A DNA stretch of 64,000 bases from Nannocystis bainbridge (lineage in GTDB: Bacteria; Myxococcota_A; Polyangia; Nannocystales; Nannocystaceae). Shown here in pieces: positions 22,157 to 33,745 of the stretch. Location of the stretch: positions 2,320,001-2,384,000 of the forward strand of contig NZ_JAQNDL010000001.1 in assembly GCF_028368995.1 (NCBI RefSeq). Reading direction: 5' to 3'. The position numbers and the translations under genes are program-made. The notes beneath the pieces were generated by a model. That model was not told the DNA's origin. It saw nothing but the letters and a program-made list of their open reading frames with translations, and did not search any database. Every line of letters begins with the position of its first letter. Position 1 is the first letter of the stretch.

Positions 22157-22975
22157 TCACGCCCCGGCAGCCAGCGCCGCGAGCACGACCTCGGCCATCT
22201 CGACGAAGCCGGCGCCCTCGCGCGCCGCGGTGATGAATTGGGGGGCTTCGGGCAGGTACGGCAGTTGCTCGGCGATGTCGGCGGTCCCCACCGTCGCGCC
22301 GAAGCGGCCGCCGACGAACAGGCCCGCGTCGTTCGGCGCGTCGCCGATCGTCACGATCGCCCGCGGGTCGAGCCCGAGCTCGGTCGCCATCTGCAGCACC
22401 GCGGCGCCCTTGTCGGGCACCGACTCGGCCAGGTGCACATGCACGTTCGACCACACGAGGTGCACGCCCATCTCGGCGGCCAGGTCGCGCAGGCGGACCA
22501 GCTCGGGCTCCTCGCGGCCGTCGCGTTCGAAGGCGATGTCGCCCAGGCGGCAGAAGTCGTCGCCGGTGAGGCGCAGGCGGGCGTCGTGCTCGGCGTTGAG
22601 GCGCTCGCCGACCTGGCGCAGGCGCGGCTTGTCGGTCGGCCTGCCGAGCCAGCGCGGCGCGCGGTCCGGGATCACCTCGAGCAGGCCGTTCTCCGCCAGT
22701 CCACGCGTGACGCCGGGCAGGTAGCGGCACAGCCCCGTGACTTCACCCGCCGGCCGGCCCGACACCGGCATGACCGCGACCCCCGCGGCGACCAGGCGGG
22801 TGATCGCCGCCAGCGCCGCCGGATCCAGCTTCCCCGCCCGGGTCAACGTTCCGTCGACGTCGGTCGCAATCAGCGCAGGCCGCACGGACGGCCTCAGGCG
22901 CGAAATCGGCGTAATTTCCGGGGCTTTACCCGATGTGCCTTCGGGGGGGGGGTGGCTCGGCAGGTGTGTGTTCAT
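22157..22975 (-). CDS. HAD-family phosphatase (Cof/sucrose-phosphatase type)
   Basis: The protein has 272 residues. Motif I is ATDVDGTLTRAG with nucleophile Asp, motif II is VMPVSGRP, the motif III lysine is in VPDKGAAV, and motif IV is TIGDAPNDAG. A cap domain lies between motifs II and III, as in class IIB HAD phosphatases that act on sugar phosphates or similar small molecules. The first 35 residues are a Pro-rich extension, so an internal start is possible. The start region faces the divergent kinase gene across a 70-base gap. The gap 22001-22156 shows no feature. Confidence 0.87.
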   Translation of the reverse strand: MNTHLPSHPPPEGTSGKAPEITPISRLRPSVRPALIATDVDGTLTRAGKLDPAALAAITRLVAAGVAVMPVSGRPAGEVTGLCRYLPGVTRGLAENGLLEVIPDRAPRWLGRPTDKPRLRQVGERLNAEHDARLRLTGDDFCRLGDIAFERDGREEPELVRLRDLAAEMGVHLVWSNVHVHLAESVPDKGAAVLQMATELGLDPRAIVTIGDAPNDAGLFVGGRFGATVGTADIAEQLPYLPEAPQFITAAREGAGFVEMAEVVLAALAAGA

Positions 22976-23045
22976 GGGACCGGCGGCTCGTTCGCGGGCC
23001 CCCTTGCTGTCTCGCGGGGCCCTCGTGATAGTTTTCGTGCGGGCT

Positions 23046-24254
<1,209 letters not shown>

Positions 24255-24442
24255 GGGCGGGGCGCTCGCCGGCCCGGTTTTTACGGTGTTCGGCGCGCCC
24301 ACGAGCCGTCCTGGCGACGCGATCTCCCGCTCGCTGGCCCGCGATCGGCTGCTCCGGCGCGGCGGCCGTCGCGCTTGCCCCGATCCTCGCGTCTGAGCCC
24401 GTTTGGCCGCCGTAGCCGGCGCGTTTCATCACGTTTTTCCCT

Positions 24443-24472
24443 TTGACACGGACGCCTCGTTTCCGCTATCTA
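24443..24472 (+). promoter_or_regulatory. sigma-70-type promoter of tRNA-Pro
   Basis: TTGACA (24443-24448) and TATCTA (24467-24472) are separated by 18 bases, placing transcription start about 8 bases before the tRNA. This is the best -35/-10 pair seen in the window. The rest of the gap 24255-24442 is featureless. Confidence 0.75.
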
Positions 24473-24486
24473 GCCGGCCTCCTCTT

Positions 24487-24560
24487 CGGGGTGTAGCGCA
24501 GCCTGGTAGCGCACCTGGTTCGGGACCAGGGAGTCGGAGGTTCAAATCCTCTCACCCCGA
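24487..24560 (+). tRNA. tRNA-Pro (CGG)
   Basis: It has 74 bases. Acceptor strands CGGGGTG and CACCCCG pair over 7 bp. The D-arm contains GCGCAGCCTGGTAGCGC. The anticodon arm CCTGG-TTCGGGA-CCAGG carries anticodon CGG (24521-24523), and the T-loop is TTCAAAT. CCA is not encoded; discriminator A is at 24560. It has its own promoter and a terminator directly after. Confidence 0.97.
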
Positions 24561-24575
24561 CAACAAAAGTGAGCA

Positions 24576-24610
24576 GGCCCGCGGTCGCAAGACCCGGGCC
24601 TTCTTGCTTT
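24576..24610 (+). terminator. rho-independent terminator of tRNA-Pro
   Basis: GGCCCGCGGTC-gcaa-GACCCGGGCC forms a GC-rich hairpin followed by TTCTTGCTTT. In the remaining gap to 24844, a single dispersed hairpin (acatgtcccgacggacat, near 24757) is the only other element. Confidence 0.8.
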
Positions 24611-24844
24611 GGTCCGCGCGACGCGAGCCTCGCCGCGAGCGCGAGGACGGTGAGCTTGCGAGCGGGCGCGCTCGAGTCTGCGGAATTCGAAGCGAGCCTT
24701 GCGGCGACCGAGCGCGACATGTCGGCGCGCTTCGATCTGCGACCAGTCTCTTCGAACATGTCCCGACGGACATTTGATTCCCGCGCGCCCGCGCGCCCCG
24801 CCGGCCTGTAAGAGCCCGTCGCGGCCCGGCGTTGGGGCGGCTGC

Positions 24845-26416
24845 ATGACCCGCACGCGCCTCGTCCCCCTCGCCGTCCTGCTGCTCCTCACCCCCGCCTG
24901 CGCGAAGCGGGCCGGCTACCACAGCGACGCCGCCGGGGGCTACGGCGCGACCGCGACCGCCGCCATGGAGGCGCCGAACAGCGAGAGCTACGCGCACGTC
25001 GCCGAGAACGCGTTCAAGCGGGTCGCCGACGACCCGCTCTCGACCTTCTCGATCGACGTCGACACGGCCTCTTACAGCAACGTGCGTCGCTTCCTCGAGG
25101 ACGGCCAGCTGCCGCCGGCCGACGCCGTCCGCATCGAGGAGATGATCAACTACTTCTCGTACGCCTACCCCGAGCCCGCGGGCGCGCAGCCGTTCTCGGT
25201 GCGGACCGAGGTCGCGGCCTGTCCGTGGAACGACAAGGCGCGGCTGGTGCAGATCGGGATCAAGGGCAAGTCGCTGGCGCCGGCCGAGATCCCGCCGCGC
25301 AACCTGGTGTTCCTGCTCGACGTCTCGGGCAGCATGGCGAGCCCCGACAAGCTGCCGCTGCTGCAGCGCTCGCTGACGATGCTGGTCGCCGACCTCCGCC
25401 CGGTCGACAGCGTCGGCATCGTCGTCTACGCCGGCGCCGCGGGCGTCGTGCTCGAGCCGACCTCCGACCGCGACGCGATCGTCGCTGCCATCGATCGGCT
25501 CTACGCCGGCGGCGCGACCAACGGCGGCCAGGGCATCGAGGCCGCCTACGCCTTGGCCCAGCGGTCGTTCCGCAAGGGCGGCATCAACCGCGTGATCCTG
25601 GCGACCGACGGCGACTTCAACGTCGGCGTCAGCAGCGAGGGCGCGCTGCAGCAGCTCATCGAGCGCAAGCGCGACAGCGGCATCTTCCTGTCGGTCCTCG
25701 GCTTCGGCACCGGCAACGTCAAGGACAGCACGATGGAGCTGCTGGCCGACAAGGGCAACGGCAACTACGCCTACATCGACGGCCTGCAGGAGGCGCGCAA
25801 GGTCCTGGTCGAGCAGGCCGGCGCCACCCTCGTCACGATCGCCAAGGACGTGAAGATCCAGGTCGAGTTCAACCCGCTCGCGGTCGGCGCCTACCGCCTC
25901 GTCGGCTACGAGAACCGCATGCTCGCGCACCAGGACTTCAACGACGATCGCAAGGACGCCGGCGAGATCGGTGCCGGTCACACCGTCACCGCGCTCTACG
26001 AGGTCCTGCCGCCCGGGGCCGAGGGCGCGGTGCCCGGCGTCGATCCGCTGCGCTATCAACGGCCCGCGTCGGCGGCCGCGACCGGCAGCGGCGAGCTCAT
26101 GCACGTCAAGCTGCGCTTCAAGCCGCCCGAGGGCGACGACAGCCAGCTGCTCACCATGCCGGTCGCCGACCCCGGCAGCGCCCTCGACGCGGCCTCCGAC
26201 GACCTCAGGTTCGCCGCCGCGGTCGCCATGTTCGGCATGAAGCTGCGCAACTCCGAGCACGCGAAGGCCATCTCGTACCGGCAGATCCGCGGCCTCGCCG
26301 AGGGCGCTCTCGGCCCCGATCCGCGGGGCTATCGCCGCGGCATGCTGGCCCTGCTCGGCCTCGCCGCCGGCCGCCAGGGCGAGCCGCTCGAGGCGCCTGT
26401 CGGCGTGGCCCGCTGA
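24845..26416 (+). CDS. YfbK-like VWA domain lipoprotein
   Basis: The protein has 523 residues. The signal peptide ends in LLLLTPAC (lipobox TPAC). The order is that of YfbK-type proteins: an N-terminal conserved segment with STFSIDVDTASYSNVRR and EEMINYFSY, a VWA domain with MIDAS LDVSGSM and a later LATDGDFN, then a C-terminal DUF3520-like domain. The VWA metal site suggests protein binding at the envelope. It is the first of two adjacent lipoprotein genes, with a 59-base gap to the RCC1 gene. No Shine-Dalgarno is evident at the ATG. Confidence 0.9.
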   Translation: MTRTRLVPLAVLLLLTPACAKRAGYHSDAAGGYGATATAAMEAPNSESYAHVAENAFKRVADDPLSTFSIDVDTASYSNVRRFLEDGQLPPADAVRIEEMINYFSYAYPEPAGAQPFSVRTEVAACPWNDKARLVQIGIKGKSLAPAEIPPRNLVFLLDVSGSMASPDKLPLLQRSLTMLVADLRPVDSVGIVVYAGAAGVVLEPTSDRDAIVAAIDRLYAGGATNGGQGIEAAYALAQRSFRKGGINRVILATDGDFNVGVSSEGALQQLIERKRDSGIFLSVLGFGTGNVKDSTMELLADKGNGNYAYIDGLQEARKVLVEQAGATLVTIAKDVKIQVEFNPLAVGAYRLVGYENRMLAHQDFNDDRKDAGEIGAGHTVTALYEVLPPGAEGAVPGVDPLRYQRPASAAATGSGELMHVKLRFKPPEGDDSQLLTMPVADPGSALDAASDDLRFAAAVAMFGMKLRNSEHAKAISYRQIRGLAEGALGPDPRGYRRGMLALLGLAAGRQGEPLEAPVGVAR

Positions 26417-26463
26417 GCCCGCGAGCGCCCCGCGATTTGCGGCCGCCCGCCGCCCGGCCCGGG

Positions 26464-26469
26464 CATACT
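26464..26469 (+). promoter_or_regulatory. -10-like box, probable leaderless start
   Basis: CATACT lies exactly 6 bases upstream of the ATG at 26476, so transcription would begin at or next to the start codon. No Shine-Dalgarno precedes it. Confidence 0.45.
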
Positions 26470-26475
26470 CGCCGC

Positions 26476-28752
26476 ATGCGCCGCTCCCCGCGCGCCCTCG
26501 GCCTCGCCGCGGGCCTCCTCGCCCTCGCCGCCTGCGCCACCGGGCCGCGCGGCTACCCGACCGCCCCGACCCCGACCGGCGCCAATCAACCTGGCCCTTC
26601 GAACACGTCCCCCGGGACAGGTCCTTCGCAACCCGCCCCCAGCAACAACCACACCGGCCCCGACCCCGCGGTCGCCGTGGCTGCCGGCGGCCTCCACACC
26701 TGCGCCGTGCTGCGCTCCGGCGCGGTCGACTGCTGGGGCCGCGGCGCCAGCGGCGAGCTCGGCGACGGCAACCTGCGCGACAGCCCGCGGCCGGTGCGGG
26801 TGGTCGGCCTCGGCGAAGTCATCCAGCTCGCGCTCGGCGACCAGCACAGCTGCGCCCTCGTGCGCGGCGGCCAGGTCCAGTGCTGGGGCAGCAACGGCGC
26901 CGGTCAGCTCGGCGACGGCGCCGGCCGGCCCGGGGCCCAGAGCGCCCGCCCCACCCCCGTGCGCGGGCTCGCCGACGCCGTCGCCATCGCCGCCGGCCCG
27001 AGCCACACCTGCGCCGCCCGCAAGACCGGCCAGATCGCCTGCTGGGGCGACAACCGCCACGCCCAGGTCGGCGACCTCAGCCGCCAGGTGTGGGTCTCGC
27101 CCGCGCTGGTCCCCGCGGTCACCAACGCCGCCGAGGTCGCCGCCGGCGCGCGTCACACCTGCGCCAGAGTACAGGGCGGAAAGGTCATGTGCTGGGGGAC
27201 AGGTTCTCACGGACAGCTCGGCGATCGCGGCAGCGCCCGCGCGCCCGGCCTGGTCCCCGGGGTCGAAGGCGTGCAGGCGCTGGCGGCCGGCCAGGGCCAC
27301 ACCTGCGCGCTCAAGGCCGGCGGCGGCGCGCTGTGCTGGGGCGCCGGCTTCGGCAAGCTGCCGGTCGACATCAGCGGCGTGTCCGGGGCCGTGGCTCTGA
27401 CCGCCGGCGAGGCCCACACCTGCGCCCGCACCAGCGACGGCGCTGTCCGCTGCTGGGGCGACAACGCCAACGGCCAGCTCGGCGACGGCACCAGCGAGGA
27501 CCGCAAGGCCGGGGCCGCGGTCGTCGGCCTCACGCAGGCCGTCAGCGTCGCCGCCGGGGCCGACCACACCTGCGCCGCCCTGCGCGGCGGCGGCGTGGTC
27601 TGCTGGGGCAGCAACGGCGCCGGCGCGCTCGGCAACGGCGTCGCCGGCGAGGAGACCGAGGGCGTCGCCGTCAGCGTCCGCAACCTCACCGGCGTCAGCG
27701 AGATCGCCAGCGGCGACGACTTCTCCTGCGCCCTGTCCGGCGGCGCCGTGCAGTGCTGGGGCGCCGGCAACATGGGCCAGCTCGGCGACGGCTCGCAGGG
27801 CGACCGCGGCGGCGCCGACGACGTCACCGGCATCGAAGACGCGGTCCAGATCGCCGCCGGTCGCAACCACGCCTGCGCCCGCCGCAAGTCCGGCGCGGTC
27901 GCGTGCTGGGGTCAGAACGGCCGCGGCCAGCTCGGCGACGGCAGCAAGCAGACCCGCAGCCGCCCGGTCGCGGTCGCCGGACTGAGCGACGCGGTCGAGA
28001 TCGGCGCCGGTCGCGACCACACCTGCGCCCAGCGCAAATCGGGCCAGGTCGTGTGCTGGGGCCGCGGCGCCGAGGGCCAGGTCGCGGTCGGCAAGATCGA
28101 GGACGCCGACCGACCGACGATCGTCGCCGGGTCGTTCGGACAGGTCACGCAATTCGCGATGGGCGAGGTCCACAGCTGCGCGCTGCAGTCGAACCGGATC
28201 CCGCTGTGCTGGGGGCAGAACCGCTGGGGCCAGCTCGGCAACCTCGTCGGCGTCGGCACCCAGACCGGCCAGGCGGTGGTCCCGGTGATGAAGCTGCTGC
28301 CGGCCGAGGAGGTCACCGCCGGGGCGCTTCACACCTGCGCCCGCATCACCAACGGCGAGGTCTATTGCTGGGGTAACACCGACGACGGCCAGCTCGGCGC
28401 CGGCCTCACGATCGCCTCGGTCGCGCGCGTGCGCGTCAAGGACGTGCGCGGCACGATGGCGATCGCCGGCGGCGAGGCGCACACCTGCGCGGCGGTGGCC
28501 GGCGGCCAGATCTACTGCTGGGGTCGCGACAACGCCGGCCAGCTCGGCGACCGCGGCACGCAGCTGCAGCGGTTCCCCGTGGCCGGCCCGCGCATCGACG
28601 GCACCATCCGCCTCAGCGCCGGCTCCGAACACACCTGCGCCCTGCGCCAGAACGGCCGCGTGCTGTGCTGGGGCAGCAACCAGCGTGGCCAACTCGGCGG
28701 CGGCACCGGCAGCCAGACGACCACCCCGACCGCCGTGGTCGACATCCCGTAA
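26476..28752 (+). CDS. RCC1-repeat lipoprotein (14 repeats)
   Basis: The protein has 758 residues. The signal peptide ends in LLALAAC and is followed by a Pro/Thr/Ser spacer. Fourteen repeats of about 50 residues follow, each with an HTCA or HSCA turn and a closing CWG (for example VDCWGRG, VQCWGSN, VLCWGSN). This pattern is the RCC1/BLIP-II seven-bladed propeller unit; fourteen repeats would make two propellers. One Cys pair per blade suggests a disulfide-stabilised surface protein. Repeat units of the 14-bp family encode part of the spacer (26590-26631). An array of the same repeat follows the stop by 14 bases. The function is unknown. Confidence 0.9.
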   Translation: MRRSPRALGLAAGLLALAACATGPRGYPTAPTPTGANQPGPSNTSPGTGPSQPAPSNNHTGPDPAVAVAAGGLHTCAVLRSGAVDCWGRGASGELGDGNLRDSPRPVRVVGLGEVIQLALGDQHSCALVRGGQVQCWGSNGAGQLGDGAGRPGAQSARPTPVRGLADAVAIAAGPSHTCAARKTGQIACWGDNRHAQVGDLSRQVWVSPALVPAVTNAAEVAAGARHTCARVQGGKVMCWGTGSHGQLGDRGSARAPGLVPGVEGVQALAAGQGHTCALKAGGGALCWGAGFGKLPVDISGVSGAVALTAGEAHTCARTSDGAVRCWGDNANGQLGDGTSEDRKAGAAVVGLTQAVSVAAGADHTCAALRGGGVVCWGSNGAGALGNGVAGEETEGVAVSVRNLTGVSEIASGDDFSCALSGGAVQCWGAGNMGQLGDGSQGDRGGADDVTGIEDAVQIAAGRNHACARRKSGAVACWGQNGRGQLGDGSKQTRSRPVAVAGLSDAVEIGAGRDHTCAQRKSGQVVCWGRGAEGQVAVGKIEDADRPTIVAGSFGQVTQFAMGEVHSCALQSNRIPLCWGQNRWGQLGNLVGVGTQTGQAVVPVMKLLPAEEVTAGALHTCARITNGEVYCWGNTDDGQLGAGLTIASVARVRVKDVRGTMAIAGGEAHTCAAVAGGQIYCWGRDNAGQLGDRGTQLQRFPVAGPRIDGTIRLSAGSEHTCALRQNGRVLCWGSNQRGQLGGGTGSQTTTPTAVVDIP
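26590..26631 (+). repeat. three 14-bp repeat units in the RCC1 gene spacer
   Basis: Units begin at 26590, 26604 and 26618 (cctggcccttcgaa, cacgtcccccggga, caggtccttcgcaa). They encode the flexible spacer after the lipobox. Confidence 0.7.
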
Positions 28753-28766
28753 ATCCGATTAAATGG

Positions 28767-28853
28767 ACATGTCTCGAGAGACATGTCCTTTAGGACATTC
28801 TTGATGGGACATGTCGCCATGGACATGTCTTTATCGACATGTCCTTCATGTCC
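28767..28853. repeat. 14-bp tandem hairpin array, six units
   Basis: Units start at 28767, 28781, 28795, 28809, 28823 and 28837, with consensus acatgtcnnnnngg. The array begins 14 bases after the RCC1 stop. The rest of the gap to 29107 has a short imperfect duplication (ggatcacgagcgg, twice near 28948 and 28992) and no gene. Confidence 0.9.
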
Positions 28854-29107
28854 GGAGGTCACCGCCCCTGCAGTCACGCGCCGGCGCCTCACGACGCGGG
28901 CGTGCTCATCGCTCTATGCGCCGACTCGCGCGCGGCCGCGCTCGGCGGATCACGAGCGGCGACGGAGCCACGCTCGGCGGGCTCGCCGGAGGATCACGAG
29001 CGGCTACCGACGCAGCGCCGTGAGCGGCGGAACCCACGGTGGGCGAGCGGCCTGCGGGTCGCTGCGTCGGCATGGACACGCGGCCGGCCTGCGCGCATCC
29101 TCCCGAC

Positions 29108-29854
29108 ATGCGCATCACGCTGCTTACCTTACCTGTCCTTTCGACCATCCTCGCATGCGGCCCTGAAGCCCCGGGCGACAGCGAGACCGAGCCCGGCACC
29201 ACGGGCACAGGCACCGCGGGCACCACTGACTCGGGGACGGCCTCGAGCGACTCGGTGTCGGCCACCGAGCCGCCCGCGACCACCGACGCCCTGCCGACCA
29301 CCGGCCCCGAGACCTCCACCTCCGGGCCCGTCGAGACCACCACCTCCGGGCCCGTCGAGACCTCCACCTCCGGGCCCATCGAGACCACCTCCGGTCCGGT
29401 CGAGACCACCACCTCCACCACCGTCGATCCCTCGACCACCACCACCGGCGAGACCGACGGTGCGCCCGGCTTCGAATTCGCCGTTCAGTTCTGGGCCGGC
29501 GGCCTCGATCACCTCACCCTGCGCATGGCCGCCCTCAAGGACGACTACTGCGTCGAGATCCAGTTCGCCCGCCCCGGCGGCTCCGAGTTGCCCGGCCTGA
29601 CCCTCCCGACCGACTGGTGGTACCAGGGCGCCACCGTCTCGCCGGGCGTCGTCGACTGCCTCGACTTCATGGCTTCGCTGCCGCCCGGGGCCTTCGCCGA
29701 CAGCATCGCCGGCTCCGCCGCCTGGACCACCGACTCGTTCTGCCCGTCGACGCTCGACGCGTTCGAGCTCCTGCTCGAGTTCCCGCAGGATGAGCCATGG
29801 GTGCCCGCCGATGTCCAGGTCTTCGGTGGTCCCGTCGCCGTCTCCGGCTGCTGA
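29108..29854 (+). CDS. lipoprotein with Thr/Ser-rich spacer
   Basis: The protein has 248 residues. The signal peptide ends in LSTILAC. A spacer of about 100 residues is made of Thr, Ser, Gly and Pro, including near-identical repeats (ETTTSGPV, ETSTSGPV, ETTSGPV). The C-terminal domain (about residues 115-248) has four Cys and aromatic residues and is not recognised. The spacer probably projects the domain from the membrane and may be glycosylated. No Shine-Dalgarno sequence is seen. Confidence 0.75.
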   Translation: MRITLLTLPVLSTILACGPEAPGDSETEPGTTGTGTAGTTDSGTASSDSVSATEPPATTDALPTTGPETSTSGPVETTTSGPVETSTSGPIETTSGPVETTTSTTVDPSTTTTGETDGAPGFEFAVQFWAGGLDHLTLRMAALKDDYCVEIQFARPGGSELPGLTLPTDWWYQGATVSPGVVDCLDFMASLPPGAFADSIAGSAAWTTDSFCPSTLDAFELLLEFPQDEPWVPADVQVFGGPVAVSGC

Positions 29855-29919
29855 GCCGACGACCGCCGTTCCGCGGCCCCGCTCCCTCCGCCCTGCGGCG
29901 GGCTGATAGCATCGCCGTC

Positions 29920-31383
<1,464 letters not shown>

Positions 31384-31570
31384 CGTCGCGCTCGACGCGT
31401 CCGCGTGCCATCGCTAGCCCCGCGAAGCGCTCCGCGCCGTGATGCCTTGCGAGCCGGTGGGTGCTCGCCTCGCGCGAGACAACCACGGTCGACGCGAGTA
31501 AACGCCGCCCGTCTCCGCGTGACCACGGGCTTCCGCGCGCCACGTGCCCGCTGCGCGCGGGCCTGCGCGC

Positions 31571-31598
31571 TCGACACCGCTGCGCCGTCTTCTATACT
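31571..31598 (+). promoter_or_regulatory. promoter of leaderless lipoprotein gene
   Basis: TCGACA (31571-31576) and TATACT (31593-31598) are spaced by 16 bases. The ATG at 31605 lies 6 bases after the -10, so the transcript should start at or very near the start codon. The remaining gap 31384-31570 is without features. Confidence 0.55.
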
Positions 31599-31604
31599 GC
31601 CCGC

Positions 31605-32318
31605 ATGCGAACTTACCTTTACGTGCTCCCGTTCACCTCGATGCTCGCGGCCTGCAGCAGCGGCGGCGGCGACTGCGGCTCGAGCTTCCGCTGCGACCAG
31701 CTCCCCGAGTCGGCCACCGCCACCGAGGGCACCGGCACCGCCACCGACGACTCGACCGGCACCGCCACCGAAGACCCCACCGGCACCGGCACCAGCACCT
31801 CGGAGACCGGCACCTCCGAGCCTGGCACCACCGCCGAGACCACCTCCGAGACCGGCACCACCGCCGAGCCCGGCACCACCGCCGAGACCTCCGAGTCCGG
31901 CACCAGCGAAGGTTCCTCGACCGGCGAGACCACCGGCGGTCCGCTCGTCGAGGGCCCCGCCAGCCACGGTGAGTCGTGCGCGCCCAACGACGGGGTCGCG
32001 GTCGAGTTCAAGATCGATCTGGCCGAGCGCGCCTGCGACAGCGACTGGCCCGAGGACGTCCCGCTGTTTCGCATCGTCCTGTTCAAGTCGATCGCGGAGC
32101 TCGAGCTCGGCCCGCACCAGCTCGCCGGTGAGGGCGGCTTCGCCTGGTACGACGACGGTGACGGCACGCCGGAGAACACCGACCAGGGCAACGTCCTCAT
32201 CCAGGAGATCACCGCCGACGGCCTGCGCGGCACCTACGAGGTCACGCTGCCCGACAACACCGTGCTGAGCGGCGCGTTCGACTCGATCTACTGCCCGCAA
32301 GACATCCTGTGCGGATGA
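31605..32318 (+). CDS. lipoprotein with Thr/Glu-rich spacer
   Basis: The protein has 237 residues. The signal peptide ends in MLAAC. A Thr/Gly/Glu/Ser spacer (about residues 36-115, with repeats of TGTAT and GTTAET) precedes an unrecognised C-terminal domain (about 120-237) with Cys pairs (ESCAPN, RACDSD, CPQDILC). The stop codon is followed immediately by a 14-bp repeat array. It resembles the other spacer lipoproteins here but not in its terminal domain. Confidence 0.75.
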   Translation: MRTYLYVLPFTSMLAACSSGGGDCGSSFRCDQLPESATATEGTGTATDDSTGTATEDPTGTGTSTSETGTSEPGTTAETTSETGTTAEPGTTAETSESGTSEGSSTGETTGGPLVEGPASHGESCAPNDGVAVEFKIDLAERACDSDWPEDVPLFRIVLFKSIAELELGPHQLAGEGGFAWYDDGDGTPENTDQGNVLIQEITADGLRGTYEVTLPDNTVLSGAFDSIYCPQDILCG

Positions 32319-32374
32319 ACATGCTCTGAAGGACATGTGCGAACGAACATGCCCGTTCGCACATGTCCCGGAGT
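32319..32374. repeat. 14-bp tandem hairpin array, four units
   Basis: Units begin at 32319, 32333, 32347 and 32361 (acatgctctgaagg, acatgtgcgaacga, acatgcccgttcgc, acatgtcccggagt). The array starts on the base after the lipoprotein stop and lies between convergent genes. Nothing else is seen up to 32460. Confidence 0.9.
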
Positions 32375-32460
32375 GGCGCACTGCGGTGCGCCACCGTCAC
32401 GGCGTGGGGGCTTCCCCGCCGAACTGGCCCCGCGCGGCTACCCGCCCGCCGACCCCGGCC

Positions 32461-33441
32461 TCACAGCCGCTGGTCGATGTGCGTCTTGGCCCGCAGGCTC
32501 GAGCGCAGGTCTTTGACCGCGCGGGCGAACGACTCTTGCTCGAGCTGCATGCGGATGCGCTCCTTGGCCTGGTCGAACGGCAGCACGTTGCCGGTGTCGT
32601 GGCGGACCACCTTGACCACCAGGAACCCCTGGCCGGTCTCGAGCGGGCCCACCGTCTCGCCGACGCGGGCGGCGAAGATGGCGTCCTCGATGGTCGGGGC
32701 GACCTCGCCGCGCGACAGCGTCGCCTTCGGCTCGGTGATCTGGAACTCCTGCGCCAGCGCCAGCGGGTCCTCGCCCGAGCGCATGCGGCGGGCGACCGCC
32801 TGGGCGTTGGCGTAGGCCGCGTCGCGGGACTTGGCCGTCTGCTCCTCGGGCGTGAACACGAAGCGCAGCAGGTCGGCCTTGATGTCGACCCCGCGGACCA
32901 TCTTGCGGTACTGCTCGCGGATCTGGGCGTCCGTCACCGACGTGTTGGCCAGCGCGCGGGTGGTCTGGTACACGAGCAGCTGGTCCTTGGTGTCCTGCAG
33001 GTAGTCGTTCCAGTTGCCGTACTGGCCGCTCTGCTCGACCGCCTCGCGCAGCTGCTTGGTGTTGGAGAACCCGTTCTCCTGCGCGATCTGCTGCAGGTAG
33101 CGGTCGACGTCGGCGTCGGTGATGCTGATCTGGAAGCGCGAGGCCTCCTTCTTGATCAGCTGTTGGTCGATGAGCTCGTCGAGCGCCTGCGTCCGCGCCT
33201 CGCGGGTCGCCATCTCGATCTGCTGCTGGGTCGGGTTGCGCCCGTACTTCTGCAGCGCCTCCTGCATGAGCGGCGAGCTGGCGACCAGGGTGTCGAGCTG
33301 GCTCAGGAGGATGATCTCGTCGCCGACCACGGCGACGATCTTGTCGAGCACGAGCCCCTCCGCGCGCGCCGGCCCCGAGCCGACCGCCAGCGAGGCGAAC
33401 CCGGCGACCACGAGCGCTGCGACGCGTGCGACCCTGCGCAT
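32461..33441 (-). CDS. SurA/PpiC-type peptidyl-prolyl isomerase, periplasmic
   Basis: The protein has 326 residues. A signal peptide ends at GSGPARA. A SurA-like N-terminal chaperone region follows (VAVVGDEIILLSQLDTLV, then LDELIDQQLIKKEA) and then a PpiC-like rotamase domain (about residues 185-300; EFQITEPKATLSRGEV, ETGQGFLVVKV). Proteins of this build assist outer-membrane protein folding. The family's LG-G-E signature is only partly kept, so isomerase activity is uncertain. The ATG at 33441 is preceded by TACGAG 6 bases upstream. A longer ORF reading upstream lacks support. It is divergent from the SIR2 gene. Confidence 0.88.
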   Translation of the reverse strand: MRRVARVAALVVAGFASLAVGSGPARAEGLVLDKIVAVVGDEIILLSQLDTLVASSPLMQEALQKYGRNPTQQQIEMATREARTQALDELIDQQLIKKEASRFQISITDADVDRYLQQIAQENGFSNTKQLREAVEQSGQYGNWNDYLQDTKDQLLVYQTTRALANTSVTDAQIREQYRKMVRGVDIKADLLRFVFTPEEQTAKSRDAAYANAQAVARRMRSGEDPLALAQEFQITEPKATLSRGEVAPTIEDAIFAARVGETVGPLETGQGFLVVKVVRHDTGNVLPFDQAKERIRMQLEQESFARAVKDLRSSLRAKTHIDQRL

Positions 33442-33745
33442 GCGACCCTCGTAGCACCGCCCGCCCCCGGGCACAAGGCCGCGGCGACGGCGGCCCGCCC
33501 GCGGCCCACCGGCCCCGGCGGCCGAGCTGTCCTCAAAGCCAGGAATAACCGCGTCGAGCCCGCGACGGGCGCCCCCGGTGGCCGCGAGGCGCCGACCTGA
33601 TTCCGAGCTGTCCCCGCGGCCAGGTTCTCCCGCATATGGGCTCCGGCCCGGCGAGCCCGCGGAGAGCCCCTGCCGCGGGCGCCGCGACCCGCACCGGCCG
33701 GCAGCCCTTGCGGGCGGCGGTCGCGGGGGGTCATCCTGGACCGGC

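Noticed and set aside
24542..26260. Minus-strand ORF of 572 codons spanning tRNA-Pro and the VWA gene
   Set aside because: It crosses the tRNA and terminator and is antisense to a well-supported VWA lipoprotein.
28767..28853. Simple rho-independent terminator
   Set aside because: Stems are short, phased at 14 bases, lack T-runs, and identical elements occur inside genes, so termination alone does not explain them.
31544..31972. ORF of 142 codons with Arg/His repeats
   Set aside because: It is an alternate-frame translation of the Thr-rich spacer of the 31605-32318 lipoprotein.
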